This document shows positions 1 through 8,829 of a stretch of 64,000 nt of DNA, piece after piece. The notes beneath the pieces were generated by a model that saw only the letters and a list, made by a program, of their open reading frames with translations, made no database searches and was not told the origin of the DNA. Made by a program: the position numbers and the translations under genes. Source of the DNA: Siccirubricoccus sp. G192 (GTDB taxonomy: Bacteria; Pseudomonadota; Alphaproteobacteria; Acetobacterales; Acetobacteraceae); assembly GCF_019084075.1 (NCBI RefSeq), contig NZ_JAHREN010000001.1, positions 2,453,501 to 2,517,500 on the forward strand, written 5' to 3'. The stretch's first letter is position 1, and each line of letters opens with the position of its first letter.

Positions 1-34
1 TCCGCTTCAACGTCTAGGCCGGGCCGGGGCCGCC

Positions 35-472
35 TTGCCCGCCTTCCCGGAGGATGCCCTTGCGGTCCTGCTGGCCTTCGCCCTCGGTGCGGCCATCGGG
101 GCGGAGCGGGAGTGGCGCCGGCATCCCGGCGGGCTGCGCTCCGCCGCCCTGGTATCCGGGGCGGCCTGCGTCTTCGCCCGCATCGCGGTGGCGCATGGCG
201 GGGATAATCCGGGGGCGGCGCTCGGCGCCATCGCCACCGGCATCGGCTTCATCGGCGCCGGCGTGATCCTGCGCCGCGGCGGTACCGTCCGCGGCCTTTC
301 CACCGCCGCCACCTTCTGGGCCCTGGCCGCCATTGGCGCCGCGGCGGGGCTGCTGGAAATTGCCCTGGCCACCGCACTGACGGCGCTGGTCCTGGTCGCG
401 CATGTCGTGATGCGGCCCGTCTCCGCCTGGATCGAGCGGCGGGCGCCACCCGAGGATCCGGGGCCGCGCTGA
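35..472 (+). CDS. MgtC/SapB family inner-membrane protein
   Basis: The 145-residue product has an N-terminal stretch with the family signature: a hydrophobic helix, then GAEREWRRHPGGLRSAALV, then GFIGAGVILRR about 60 residues later. These match the conserved N-terminal membrane domain of MgtC/SapB proteins. The family is linked to Mg2+ homeostasis and ATP synthase control, but many members, including short ones like this, have no assigned role. Four hydrophobic segments are visible. The TTG start at 35 is uncertain, because the frame stays open to the edge of the window and the true start may lie upstream. Another reading frame ends in a TAG at 15-17, probably the tail of a preceding gene. 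Confidence 0.75.
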   Translation: MPAFPEDALAVLLAFALGAAIGAEREWRRHPGGLRSAALVSGAACVFARIAVAHGGDNPGAALGAIATGIGFIGAGVILRRGGTVRGLSTAATFWALAAIGAAAGLLEIALATALTALVLVAHVVMRPVSAWIERRAPPEDPGPR

Positions 473-488
473 CCCGCGACGGCCCGCT

Positions 489-934
489 TCAGCTCCGCTT
501 GGTCATCTGCACGGCGTAGTGGCAGAGGCCGTTCTTGTGCTCCCCCCCCGGAAGCCGTTCTCTGTGAAGAGGCCGGAGGTGGCGATGGTACGGTCGACCC
601 GGTCCGCCATGCGGGCCGAGCCCTCCGGCCCGACCGTGCCGGTCAGCACCTGCCGGACCTGCGGATTGAAGGCGAAATTCACCTGGCCATTCCGCACCGT
701 GATCTCCCGCTCCTGCGTGGGGCCTTCCGGGCAGGCGCGGGTGCGGTCCGGCAGCAGGGTCACGGTGCCGGTATAGCGGCCGTCGAAGCGGGTGACCGGC
801 CCGCGGGGGGGCGGCGGTGGCTCCGGCGCGGCGGCCGCCGCGCCGGTGGCCGGCGGTGGCGTGGCGGCGGGCTCGGCGCAGGCGGCCAGCAACGCGAGGG
901 CCGCAAGGCCGAGGACCGGGATTCGAACGGTCAT
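489..934 (-). CDS. small lipoprotein of unknown function, frameshifted near its C-terminus
   Basis: The product starts with a lipoprotein signal peptide whose lipobox is LLAAC (lipidated Cys at residue 19), followed by a Pro/Ala-rich linker and a domain of about 90 residues. As written the frame ends at 503, with a poor tail after an eight-base G run (C on the plus strand, 542-549). Reading with six or nine G would instead give a tail ending GLCHYAVQMTKRS at 489, whose Cys could pair with the one in RACPEG. I therefore suspect an error in the run. No specific family is recognised. It is probably an outer-membrane or periplasmic lipoprotein. Confidence 0.55.
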
Positions 935-972
935 GGTGACGCTTCCTGTTGTTGGGGTTGGTCCTGCCGGGC

Positions 973-1176
973 TCAGCCGGGCGGCGGGTCGTCCGCGCCG
1001 GGGCCAGGCTGCCGGGCGCCGTCCAGCAGCGCCTGGCGCCGCGCCTCCGCGGCCCGGTCATTGGCGCGTTCGGCCTTGCCGCGGCCATGCTTCATCCGGT
1101 TGGCGGCGGCCTTCGCCGTGGCCTCCTGTCTGGCCCTGGCCTTCCGCGCATGGTTCAGGTTGACGATATCGCCCAT
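973..1176 (-). CDS. DUF4169 family small protein
   Basis: This 67-residue, very basic, Ala/Arg-rich protein begins MGDIVNLNHARKARARQEA, the hallmark of the DUF4169 family of small alphaproteobacterial proteins of unknown function. The helical, charged N-terminal half (KAERANDRAAEARRQALLDG) is typical of the family, and the Pro-rich tail is disordered. It is divergent from the dienelactone hydrolase gene, with 39 bases between the two starts, so they may share a control region. The family assignment rests on the N-terminal motif alone. Confidence 0.75.
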   Translation of the reverse strand: MGDIVNLNHARKARARQEATAKAAANRMKHGRGKAERANDRAAEARRQALLDGARQPGPGADDPPPG

Positions 1177-1215
1177 CCGCGGAGGATAGCGGCGGGAGAC
1201 GCGAAGGGAAACGCC

Positions 1216-1878
1216 ATGACCATCGAACTGACCACCGCCGACGGCCATACCCTCTCCGCCTACACCGCCGGTCCGCGGGATGCGTCGCGCGCCCTGGTGG
1301 TGGTGCAGGAGATCTTCGGCGTGAACCGCCACATGCGCCGGGTCTGCGACGATTTCGCGAAGCAGGGCTATGCCGTGATCTGCCCGGCCCTGTTTGACCG
1401 CACCGAGCGCGGGGTCGAACTCGGCTACGAGCCCGCCGATGTGGCGCGCGGCCGCAAGCTGCGCGGCACCATCAAGGCCGAAAAGACGGTGCTGGACATC
1501 CGGGCCGCCGCCGCCGCCCTGCCGAAATCCGCGAAGCGCGGCATCGTCGGCTATTGCTGGGGCGGCACCGTCGCTTGGCACGGCGCCACCCGGACCAGCG
1601 ACTTCGCCGCCAGCGTCGGCTGGTATGGCGGCGGCATCGCCGCCGACCGCGAGGAGAAGCCCCATTGCCCGGTGCAACTGCATTTCGGCGAGAAGGACGC
1701 CTCCATCCCGATGAGCGATGTGGAGGCGGTGCGCGCCGCGCGGCCGGAGGTCGAGATCTTCGTCTACAAGGGCGCCGGCCACGGATTCGGCTGCGAGGAG
1801 CGCGGCAGCTATGTGCCCGCCGATGCCGCCCTGGCGCAGGAACGGACCCTCGCCTTCTTCGCGAAGCACCTGGGATGA
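1216..1878 (+). CDS. dienelactone hydrolase family protein (carboxymethylenebutenolidase-like)
   Basis: This is a 220-residue alpha/beta hydrolase of the dienelactone hydrolase family. The nucleophile elbow is GYCWGG with Cys114, and the expected acid and base are Asp161 (GEKDASIP) and His189 (GAGHGF), giving the Cys-Asp-His triad of DLH enzymes. The N-terminal VVVQEIFGVN is also characteristic. Cytoplasmic hydrolysis of dienelactones or similar lactones in aromatic degradation is the family role; the substrate here is unknown because no ortho-cleavage genes are nearby. The ATG at 1216 follows a GAAGGGAA ribosome site. The open frame reaches back to 949, but that part only shadows the opposite-strand gene. 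Confidence 0.85.
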   Translation: MTIELTTADGHTLSAYTAGPRDASRALVVVQEIFGVNRHMRRVCDDFAKQGYAVICPALFDRTERGVELGYEPADVARGRKLRGTIKAEKTVLDIRAAAAALPKSAKRGIVGYCWGGTVAWHGATRTSDFAASVGWYGGGIAADREEKPHCPVQLHFGEKDASIPMSDVEAVRAARPEVEIFVYKGAGHGFGCEERGSYVPADAALAQERTLAFFAKHLG

Positions 1879-1992
1879 CCTCCCCGGGAGGGGCCGGCAT
1901 CCTGTAACCAGCCGGTTCCCTCCCGCCATGGACTGGCGCTAGTCTCTCCCCGAGCCGGCGGCACAGCCGGCCGGCACGTCCAAGGAGAGACC

Positions 1993-2986
1993 ATGTTCCG
2001 CAGGGCCCTGCTGGGTGGCGCGCTGGCCGCGCCCGCCCCTCCTGTCCATCCCGGTGCGCGCCCAGGGTGCCATCACCCTGAACGGCGCCTCGCAGTTCAA
2101 CGACGAGCACGCCTTCACCCGCAGCATGGCGCGGTTCGAGGAACTGGTGCGCCAGTACTACGGCAAGCCGATCAATTTCGTCCTGCACAAGAACAGCAGC
2201 CTCGGGCTGGAGAAGCAGTATTTCGAGTACATGGCCCAGGGGCGGGCGGTGGACTATGCCATCGTCTCCCCGGCGCATATGTCCACCTTCTCCCGCGCCG
2301 CCCCCTTCATCGACGCGCCCTTCATCTTCCGCGACCTCGAGCATTGGAACGGCGTGCTGGACGCCGACATGTTCAAGCCGGTGGCCGATGAGATCGAGCG
2401 GCGGGCGCGGGTGATGCTGATCGGCTATGCCGGTGGCGGGGTGCGCAACATCTTCGCCAACAAGCCGCTGCGCAGCATCGCGGAACTGCGCGGGTTGAAG
2501 GTGCGTGTCCAGGGCGCGCCGATCTGGAGCCGCAGCTTCGCCGCCATCGGCATGTCGCCCACCGTGATCGCCTATAACGAGGTCTATAACGGCATCCAGA
2601 ACAACGTCATCGATGCCGGCGAGAACGAGGCGGCGGGCGTCGAGCAGATGCGCTTCTTCGAGGTGGCGCCGCAACTGGCCCTGACCCGGCACGCCATCAC
2701 CATCCGGCCGCTCTGCTTCTCCTCCGCGAGCTTCGCGCGGCTGCCCAACGACCTCCAGGCGGCGATCCGCCGCGCCGGCAAGGAGGCCGGGGCCTTCGGC
2801 CGGCAGATCGAATCGAGCGAGGACGAGGCGAAGCTGGAGGTGCTGGAGAAGGCCGGGAAGCTGCACCGGGTCGAGTTCACCGAACGCCCGCAGATGAAGC
2901 GCCTGGTGGACCCGATCATGCAGGCCTATGCGAAGGAGATCGGCGCAGAGGCGATCCTTGGCCGCATCAACGCGCTGAACGCCTGA
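1993..2986 (+). CDS. dctP: TRAP transporter periplasmic substrate-binding protein DctP, frameshifted in its signal peptide
   Basis: This is the extracytoplasmic solute receptor of a TRAP transporter, which binds a carboxylate-type ligand in the periplasm and delivers it to the DctQM permease encoded just downstream. Motifs include the FxYMAQGRAVDYAIVSPAHMS region, an ELRGLKVRVQGAPIW segment carrying the conserved Arg that binds the ligand carboxylate, and NVIDAGENEAAGVEQM. The start at 1993 (ATG after AAGGAGA) encodes MFRRALLGGALAAP, but the frame shifts inside the signal peptide at the CCCC of 2036-2041. Removing one C gives MFRRALLGGALAAPALLSIP followed by VRAQG, a normal signal peptide, and a 330-residue protein. 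The remainder is intact. The ligand cannot be read from the sequence. Confidence 0.88.
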
Positions 2987-3044
2987 CCTCGCCGGCGGGG
3001 CGGCCGCGCGGCCGCCCCCAATCCCCTCCCCATCCGGAGTCTCC

Positions 3045-3557
3045 ATGACCCAGGCACCAACCGGCGGCGCCCTTGGCGTGCTGCGCCGCGTGAACCGCGC
3101 CGTTGCGCAAGGCATCACCGTGCTGCTTCTGTTCAGTGTCGCGATCCTGGTGCTGCCGGTCAGCCTGCAGATCTTCTCGCGCTACACCTCGATCATCCCC
3201 TCCTACATCTGGACCGAGGAGCTGGCGCGGTTCTGCCTGGTCTATTCGGTGATGCTCGGCGCCATGCTGGCGGTGCGGGAGGGCACGCATTTCGTGGTGG
3301 ATGTCTTCCCCCGCCTCTCGCCCAAAGGCGAGGCATGGATGGAATTGCTGGCGGGCAGCTTCGTGCTGCTCTTCGCCTTCGTCTTCCTGTGGTGGGGCTG
3401 GGAGTTCACCGAATTCGCGATCTACCGGATCAGCGAACTGGCGGAATTGCCGCTCTGGACGATCCACATGGTCTGGCCGGTCGCCGGCCTGGTCTGGATG
3501 CTGTTCGAGGCGGAGCGCATGGCCGATGCGGTGGCGGTGCTGCGGGGCCGGGCGTGA
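3045..3557 (+). CDS. dctQ: TRAP transporter small permease subunit DctQ
   Basis: This 170-residue protein has four hydrophobic segments (about residues 25-45, 60-80, 95-115 and 135-155) and the DctQ signature YIWTEELARFCLVYSVMLGA, followed by a REGTHFVVDV loop. It is the small membrane subunit that links the periplasmic receptor to the large permease of a sodium-driven TRAP transporter. It lies 58 bases after dctP, and its TGA stop overlaps the ATG of dctM by one base, so the three genes form an operon. Confidence 0.92.
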   Translation: MTQAPTGGALGVLRRVNRAVAQGITVLLLFSVAILVLPVSLQIFSRYTSIIPSYIWTEELARFCLVYSVMLGAMLAVREGTHFVVDVFPRLSPKGEAWMELLAGSFVLLFAFVFLWWGWEFTEFAIYRISELAELPLWTIHMVWPVAGLVWMLFEAERMADAVAVLRGRA

Positions 3558-4876
3558 TGGGCGGCAATGTCCTCACCGCGGTGCAGGCGGCGGAGATCCT
3601 GTTCGGCGTCTTCTTCACCCTGCTGGTGCTGCGGGTGCCCGTCGCGGTGGCGCTCGGCCTCGCCTGCCTGCCGATCCTGCTGATCGAGCCGCGGCTCTCG
3701 CCCATGATGCTCGCGCAGGAGACCTTCAACGCCTACAACAGCTTCATCCTGCTGGCGGTGCCCTTCTTCCTGCTCACCGCCAACCTGATGAATATCGGCG
3801 GCATAACCGACCGGCTGATGAATTTCTCCCGCTCGCTGGTCGGGCATTTCCCCGGCGGGCTCGCGCAGATCAATGTGGTGCTGTCCTTCTTCTTCGCCGG
3901 GATCTCCGGCAGCAGCACCGCCGATGCCGCGTCGCAATCGAAGATCTTCATTGAGGCGCAGCGGAAGGAGGGTTATGATGACAGCTTCTCCGTCGCCATC
4001 ACCGCCGTCTCCGCGGTGCTCGCCGTCATCATCCCGCCCTCCATCCTGATGATCGTCTGGGGCGGCGTGCTGACCGTCTCGATCGGCGCGCTGTTCCTGG
4101 CCGGCGTGATCCCCGGCCTGCTGATCGGCCTGGTGCAGATGGGAACCGTGCATGCCTATGCGAAGGCGCGCGGCTACCCCACCTATCCGCGCGCCACCCT
4201 GGCGCAGGTCGTCACCGGGTTCATCGTCTCGATCCCGGCGCTGACGACGCCGCTCATCATCGTCGGCGGCAAGATCTTCGGCTGGTTCACCGCGACGGAA
4301 AGCGCCTGCATTGCGGTGCTCTATGCCGGCTTCCTCTCCTTCTTCATCTACCGGGAGATGGACTGGAAAGGGTTGCTGAATGCGCTCGGCGATACCGGGC
4401 GGCTGGCCGGGATCACGCTGTTCTGCGTCGGCACGGCAAGCTGCTTCGGCTGGCTGCTGGCCTTCTACCAGATCCCGGAGGTGCTGCTTTCCGGCGTGAA
4501 ATCCTGGGGGATGGGGTCGATCGGCACCGGCTTCTTCGTGGCCTTGGTCTTCCTGGTGGTGGGCTGCTTCCTCGACGCCATCCCGGCCATCATCATCGTC
4601 GGCGCCATCCTGCAGCCGCTGACCCTGGGCGTCGGCATCGATCCGGTGCATTTCGCGATGATCGGGATCATCTCGCTCGCCTTCGGGCTGGTGACGCCGC
4701 CCTACGGGCTCTGCCTGATGATCGCCTGTTCGGTGGCGGGGATACGGATGTCCGCCGCCCTCAAGGATACCTGCCTCATGCTGCTGCCGATGCTGACCGT
4801 GCTGGGGCTTATCATCGTATTCCCGAGCATCGTAATGGTCCTGCCCAACATGATCTCGCCGGAATCCCTGCGCTGA
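3557..4876 (+). CDS. dctM: TRAP transporter large permease subunit DctM
   Basis: This 439-residue large membrane subunit of the TRAP transporter is predicted to translocate the ligand with Na+ symport. About 12 hydrophobic stretches are present, with the conserved FAGISGSSTADAASQSKI loop and IIPPSILMIVWG motif typical of DctM. A second repeat ends with the GLVTPPYGLCLMIA motif. The ATG at 3557 overlaps the dctQ stop (TGATG). The open frame extends upstream to 3335, but that part only shadows dctQ. Length matches the family. Confidence 0.93.
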   Translation: MGGNVLTAVQAAEILFGVFFTLLVLRVPVAVALGLACLPILLIEPRLSPMMLAQETFNAYNSFILLAVPFFLLTANLMNIGGITDRLMNFSRSLVGHFPGGLAQINVVLSFFFAGISGSSTADAASQSKIFIEAQRKEGYDDSFSVAITAVSAVLAVIIPPSILMIVWGGVLTVSIGALFLAGVIPGLLIGLVQMGTVHAYAKARGYPTYPRATLAQVVTGFIVSIPALTTPLIIVGGKIFGWFTATESACIAVLYAGFLSFFIYREMDWKGLLNALGDTGRLAGITLFCVGTASCFGWLLAFYQIPEVLLSGVKSWGMGSIGTGFFVALVFLVVGCFLDAIPAIIIVGAILQPLTLGVGIDPVHFAMIGIISLAFGLVTPPYGLCLMIACSVAGIRMSAALKDTCLMLLPMLTVLGLIIVFPSIVMVLPNMISPESLR

Positions 4877-4978
4877 AACCCGGAGCCACCGCACCCGCAC
4901 AAGGACGCGGCAGCCTGCAACCGGCGCGGCGTGGCGACGTTCCCTGCCCGTATCGGCATCCTGCCGGGAGGGCATTCC

Positions 4979-5134
4979 ATGAGCTCCATCGTCCTGGTCG
5001 TCATCCTGATCATCGTGCTGCTCGCCGTGCTGCCGGCCTGGCCCTATAGCGGCGGCTGGGGCTACTACCCCTCGGGCATCGTCGGGCTGATCGTGGTGGT
5101 GCTGATCGTCCTGGCCTTGATGGGCAGGCTTTAG
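4979..5134 (+). CDS. DUF3309 family small membrane protein
   Basis: This 51-residue protein consists of two hydrophobic helices separated by PAWPYSGGWGYYPSG, which matches the DUF3309 family of tiny bacterial membrane proteins with no known role. The ATG at 4979 follows a GGGAGGG ribosome-binding stretch. Its TAG stop overlaps the first base pairs of a two-hairpin intergenic repeat that separates it from the convergent dehydrogenase gene. Confidence 0.85.
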   Translation: MSSIVLVVILIIVLLAVLPAWPYSGGWGYYPSGIVGLIVVVLIVLALMGRL

Positions 5135-5237
5135 AGCGGATCGCCGCAGGGCGGAACCGCCCGGAGGCGTGAATCCGCTCTACGGACAACAGCCTGCAGC
5201 GGCGTGCCGAACCATCAATTCGGCACGCCGCTGCAGG
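5133..5237. repeat. two-hairpin intergenic repeat, family A, copy 1
   Basis: The element has two stem-loops. The first spans 5133-5181: an outer stem AGAGCGGAT pairs with ATCCGCTCT around an inner GGGCGG/CCGCCC stem. The second spans 5193-5237: a perfect 19-bp stem around the loop CCATCAA. The element overlaps the stop codon of the DUF3309 gene and lies between two convergent genes, so it could act as a bidirectional terminator, although no T-run follows. A second copy lies at 24527-24628 with matching changes on both sides of each stem. Confidence 0.85.
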
Positions 5238-5294
5238 CCGGTGCCGTGCCGCCCGGGGCCGCGCGCGGTTCCGGGCAGGCAGGTCCGGCGAGGT

Positions 5295-6240
5295 TCAGCC
5301 TTCTTGCTGCCGCGCCTCCAGCAACCGGGTGAGCGCGGCGTCGCGCCGGCGCGCCAGTTCCTGCACGCTGGCGCCGCCGACCTCCTCCTGCACGCCCGCG
5401 ATCAGCGCCCGCTGCAATTCCGGCACCACCTCCGGGTTGCCGAGGCTGCTCCACCAACTCGTCACCGCCGGCATCAGGTGGTGCATGAAATGCGCATAGC
5501 CGCCCTCGCCGCCGGCCAGGTGGAAGGTGGCGTGCGGCCCCATCAGCGCCCAGCGCAGCCCCGGCCCCTCGGAGATCGCCGCATCGACATCGGCGACGCT
5601 GGCCACGCCCTCCGCCACCAGATGCACCGCCTCTCGCCAGAGCGCCGCCTGGAGGCGGTTCGCCAGATGCCCGGGAACCTCCTTCCGCAGCAGGATCGGG
5701 TGCTTGCCGATCCGGCGGTAGAATTCCCATCGCGGCCTCCACCGCCTCGGGGCTGGCGGTGGTGCCGCCCACCACCTCGACCAACGGGATCATGTGCGGC
5801 GGGTTGAAGGGATGGCCGATCACCAGGCGGGCGGGATGCGTCACACCCTCCGACAGGCGGCTTACGAGCAGGCCGGAGGAGGAGGAGGCGATCACCACAT
5901 CCGCCGGCAGCACCGCGCTGATGGCGCGGAGCAGGGGCTGCTTCACCTCATAGCGTTCCGGCGCATTTTCCTGGATGAAGTCGCAGCCCTTGGCGGCGGC
6001 GGCGGGATCGGCCTCGAAGCGCCAGCGCGCGGGGTCGGCATCGGGCGTCGCGCCGAGCCGCTGGAGGATCGGCCAGGCATCCTCGACCATGCGGCGGATC
6101 AGGTCGGGCGCGCCGGGGGAGGGGTCGCTGGCCACCACCTCCAGCCCGCGGCTCAGGAAATAGGCGGTCCAGGAGGCGCCGATGGTGCCGGCGCCGATGA
6201 CGCCGACCCGGCGCACGGGACGATGGGGGGACTGGCTCAT
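5295..6240 (-). CDS. 3-hydroxyacyl-CoA / carnitine-type dehydrogenase, frameshifted
   Basis: The product is a two-domain NAD-dependent dehydrogenase of the 3-hydroxyacyl-CoA dehydrogenase family. Evidence is the Rossmann motif VGVIGAGTIGASW near residues 12-24, the SSSSGL segment, and HPFNPPHMIPLVEVVGG, a strong signature of this family. The C-terminal domain continues in another frame (MHLVAEGVASVADVDAAISE onward). The break is at CCC (plus strand 5726-5728): one base fewer reads AAMEFYRRIGKHP, the expected linker. The corrected length is 314 residues. L-carnitine dehydrogenase and 3-hydroxybutyryl-CoA dehydrogenase are both possible; context does not decide. It is divergent from the FkbM gene. 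Confidence 0.85.
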
Positions 6241-6353
6241 GCGTGACCTCCTGCCTCTTGCTTGCTGTGCCAGCGCCCGGAATGACAGGGCGGGGGGTTT
6301 CGCCCGCATCCTGGCCGCCATCGGCCAGAAGGGCCATGGGGAAGGGATCAAGG

Positions 6354-7199
6354 ATGGCGGAACAGGCAGGCGGGGCGGAACGCAGGGTCACGATCGCCGG
6401 GCGGCGGTGGCGCGTCGCGGGCGACCCGGCGGACAGCTATTTCCAATTCGTGTCGCAGCACGCACGGAGCGTGGCGCCGCTGCATTCCGTCGCGGCTGCG
6501 GTGCTGCCGCCGGATGGGGTGGCGGTGGATGTGGGGGCCAATATCGGCCTCACCGCGCTGGCGCTCGCGGCGCTGCTGCCGCAGGGGCGGGTGGTGGCGG
6601 TCGAGCCCTCGCCGCGCACCCTGGCGGCGCTGCGCCGGACCATCGCCGCCAATGGCCTGGAGGCGCGGGTGGCGGTGGAGGGGGCAGCGGTCGGCGCCGC
6701 GCCCGGCGAGGCCGAGTTCCACGATTCCGAGCATTCCGCCGGCAGCCACCTGCTCGCCGCCGGCACCATGCGGGCGGAACAGCTTGGCCGCGTGGTTGTG
6801 CCGGTGACGACGCTCGACCGGATCGCCGAGGCGCAGGGGCTGCAACGGCTCGACCTGCTGAAGATCGATGTCGAGGGTTTCGAGACCGAGGTGCTGGATG
6901 GCGCCGCCGCCACGCTGGCCCGCTACCGCCCGGTCTGCATCGCCGAGTTCAACGCCTGGACCATCATGTGCAACCGCAACCAGAACCCGCGCGAGGTGCT
7001 GGAGGACTGGCTGCGCCGCTTCCCCGTGGTGCATGCCCTGCGCGGTGCCGCACCGCCGGAGCGGGTGCGGCGGGACGACCTGCTCGGCTTCCTGCACGAC
7101 CACCTGGTGGAACGGCGCTGCGCCGACGACCTGGTGCTGGGCTTCGACGATGCCTGGGTCGCGCGGTGGCAGCCGCCGGGCGGGCGGTCAGTGCGCTGA
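6354..7199 (+). CDS. FkbM family SAM-dependent methyltransferase
   Basis: The 281-residue product has the SAM-binding motif VAVDVGANIGLTAL (about residues 55-70), the acidic VVAVEPSP loop, and the FkbM signature LDLLKIDVEGFETEVLDGA followed by a conserved RYRPVCIAEFNAW. FkbM-type enzymes O-methylate sugars, lipids or secondary metabolites; the acceptor cannot be deduced. An in-frame ATG 18 bases upstream (6336) is an alternative start. The last 12 bases overlap the end of the convergent AAA ATPase gene. Confidence 0.85.
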   Translation: MAEQAGGAERRVTIAGRRWRVAGDPADSYFQFVSQHARSVAPLHSVAAAVLPPDGVAVDVGANIGLTALALAALLPQGRVVAVEPSPRTLAALRRTIAANGLEARVAVEGAAVGAAPGEAEFHDSEHSAGSHLLAAGTMRAEQLGRVVVPVTTLDRIAEAQGLQRLDLLKIDVEGFETEVLDGAAATLARYRPVCIAEFNAWTIMCNRNQNPREVLEDWLRRFPVVHALRGAAPPERVRRDDLLGFLHDHLVERRCADDLVLGFDDAWVARWQPPGGRSVR

Positions 7200-8741
7200 G
7201 GCCATCGCCGCCTCGGCCGCGACGCCGAGGCATTCCTCCAGCGCCGCCCGCAGCCGGCGGAGGTTGCGGTGGCGGGCGAAGCTCAGGCGCAGCGCCTCCC
7301 GCGTCTCCGCCGGCAGCACGGGCAGGTCCTGCGGCGTGCAGCCCATGTCGCCGGCGATGCCGCCGAGCAGCCCGGCCATCACCGAGGGGAAGGCGCTGGC
7401 CGGCGGCGGCTCCACCTGATGCACCGAGAGGCGCGAGAGCAGGGCCGCCGGAATGCCCCGCGTCTCATTCGCCGCCATGATCCAGAGGGCGTGGCGGAGA
7501 TCGGCGGTGCTGCGGAGGCATTCATCGAACCAGGCGGCGGCGCTTTCCGGCTCGATCATCGCCAGCAGCGTGTCATGCGCGCGGCCATTGCTCTCGCGCT
7601 GGCCGCCGGCCTTCTCCACCTCGTCCAGGAACAGCACCGGGTTGGGGGCCGAGAGCCGGGCCATCTCCGCCACCGGCCAGGCCGGGGTCGCGGCGCTCCA
7701 GCCGCGCGCGGTGCCCTGGAGGCAGCGGTTGTCGGTGGCGCCGCCGAGGTTGAGGCTGGCGAAGGGCAGGTCCAGCGCCTCGGCCAGGCGGCGGGCGAAC
7801 CAGGTCTTGCCCACCCCCGGCGCGCCCACCAGCAGGATCGGCCGGAGCCGCGGCGAGGGCCGCCCGGCATGCGCCGCCAGCGCCAGGGTGCGGCGGATCT
7901 CGGCCAGCGGCGCGGCGAAGGCGGGCGCCGCCTCGGCCAGGGCGCTGAGGCGCCGCCCGGCATCCCGCGGCACCCGGCGGAGCGGCAGCGGCGCGGTGAG
8001 GGGCTGGTAGAGCTGCCATTCGGCCCGGTCGTTCGGCGGCTCGAAGGGGCCGAGCACGGTGACGCCGGGGACCGTGGCCGGCGGGGGCGCCGAGGCGGCG
8101 GTCGCGGCGGCGGGGGCGGCCGCGGGCGCCTTCACCTCCAGGAATTCCGCCAGGCGGCTGGGCAGCGCCCGGCCGGTTTCGGTGCCTGGGACGAAGCGCA
8201 GCCAGAGATCGGCGGCCAGCCGGGCGGCCAGGACGAAATGGCGGAGCCCGGCGGAGGGCGCCTCGGCCAGGTTGCGCGCCTCCCGGTGCAGGCGGTGCAG
8301 CAGCGCCTCGACGCAGGCCAGCGCCGCTTGGCGGCAGAGCGGGCCGCCGCGCTCGGCGACGATGCGGGTGGCGGCCAGCACCAGTTCCGGCCCCTGGGCG
8401 AAGCGGGAGGCGATGGGGGCGAAGCCGGCCGCGAATCCCAGCAGCCCGGCATCGTCGCCCGGCCGCACCAGCCGCTCGCCGGCACGCACGGGAAACAGCG
8501 GCGAGCGCAGATGCGCCAGCAGGGCCGTCTCCAGCGCCGCCACCTCCTCCCGCTCCAGCAGCAGCCAGAGCCAGAGGGGCGGCGTGTTCTCATCGCCGAA
8601 GAGCAGGGCCGTATCGGAGGCGCTCACCTCCGGCATGGCGGGGGCGGCAGGGAGGCTGTGGCTGTCGAGGATGGTGTCGGGCAAGGTCCAGCTCGTTTCA
8701 CAGTGCTCACGGAATAGAGAGCAGATGAACATTGTATTCAT
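7188..8741 (-). CDS. Lon-like AAA+ ATPase without a protease domain
   Basis: The 517-residue product has an N-terminal region of about 200 residues with no recognised domain, an Ala-rich linker (about 203-225), and a C-terminal AAA+ module. Walker A is GAPGVGKT (306-313), then SLNLGG, then Walker B VLFLDEVEKAG, then an IMAANETRGIPAALLSRL sensor/arginine-finger segment. The spacing and wording resemble the Lon ATPase domain, but the chain stops soon after the AAA lid, so the Ser-Lys protease domain is absent. An unfoldase or remodelling role is inferred. The start is uncertain: ATGs at 8741, 8732 and 8636 are all possible and none has a clear ribosome site. GC-rich third codon positions between 8640 and 8700 favour an upstream start. 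It lies downstream of the MTA phosphorylase gene on the same strand. Confidence 0.75.
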   Translation of the reverse strand: MNTMFICSLFREHCETSWTLPDTILDSHSLPAAPAMPEVSASDTALLFGDENTPPLWLWLLLEREEVAALETALLAHLRSPLFPVRAGERLVRPGDDAGLLGFAAGFAPIASRFAQGPELVLAATRIVAERGGPLCRQAALACVEALLHRLHREARNLAEAPSAGLRHFVLAARLAADLWLRFVPGTETGRALPSRLAEFLEVKAPAAAPAAATAASAPPPATVPGVTVLGPFEPPNDRAEWQLYQPLTAPLPLRRVPRDAGRRLSALAEAAPAFAAPLAEIRRTLALAAHAGRPSPRLRPILLVGAPGVGKTWFARRLAEALDLPFASLNLGGATDNRCLQGTARGWSAATPAWPVAEMARLSAPNPVLFLDEVEKAGGQRESNGRAHDTLLAMIEPESAAAWFDECLRSTADLRHALWIMAANETRGIPAALLSRLSVHQVEPPPASAFPSVMAGLLGGIAGDMGCTPQDLPVLPAETREALRLSFARHRNLRRLRAALEECLGVAAEAAMASAH

Positions 8742-8829
8742 CGGTTTGTGAATACCTAACTGCGGCCTGCCCACCGATCCCCCCGGAGGCGTGGCCGATC
8801 TGCCCCGTTTTGCCCCGCAGTCGAATCGG

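Noticed and set aside
1472..3118. 548-residue minus-strand open frame opposite the hydrolase and dctP genes
   Set aside because: It shadows genes with clear motifs; long antisense frames are expected at this GC content, and the translation is low-complexity.
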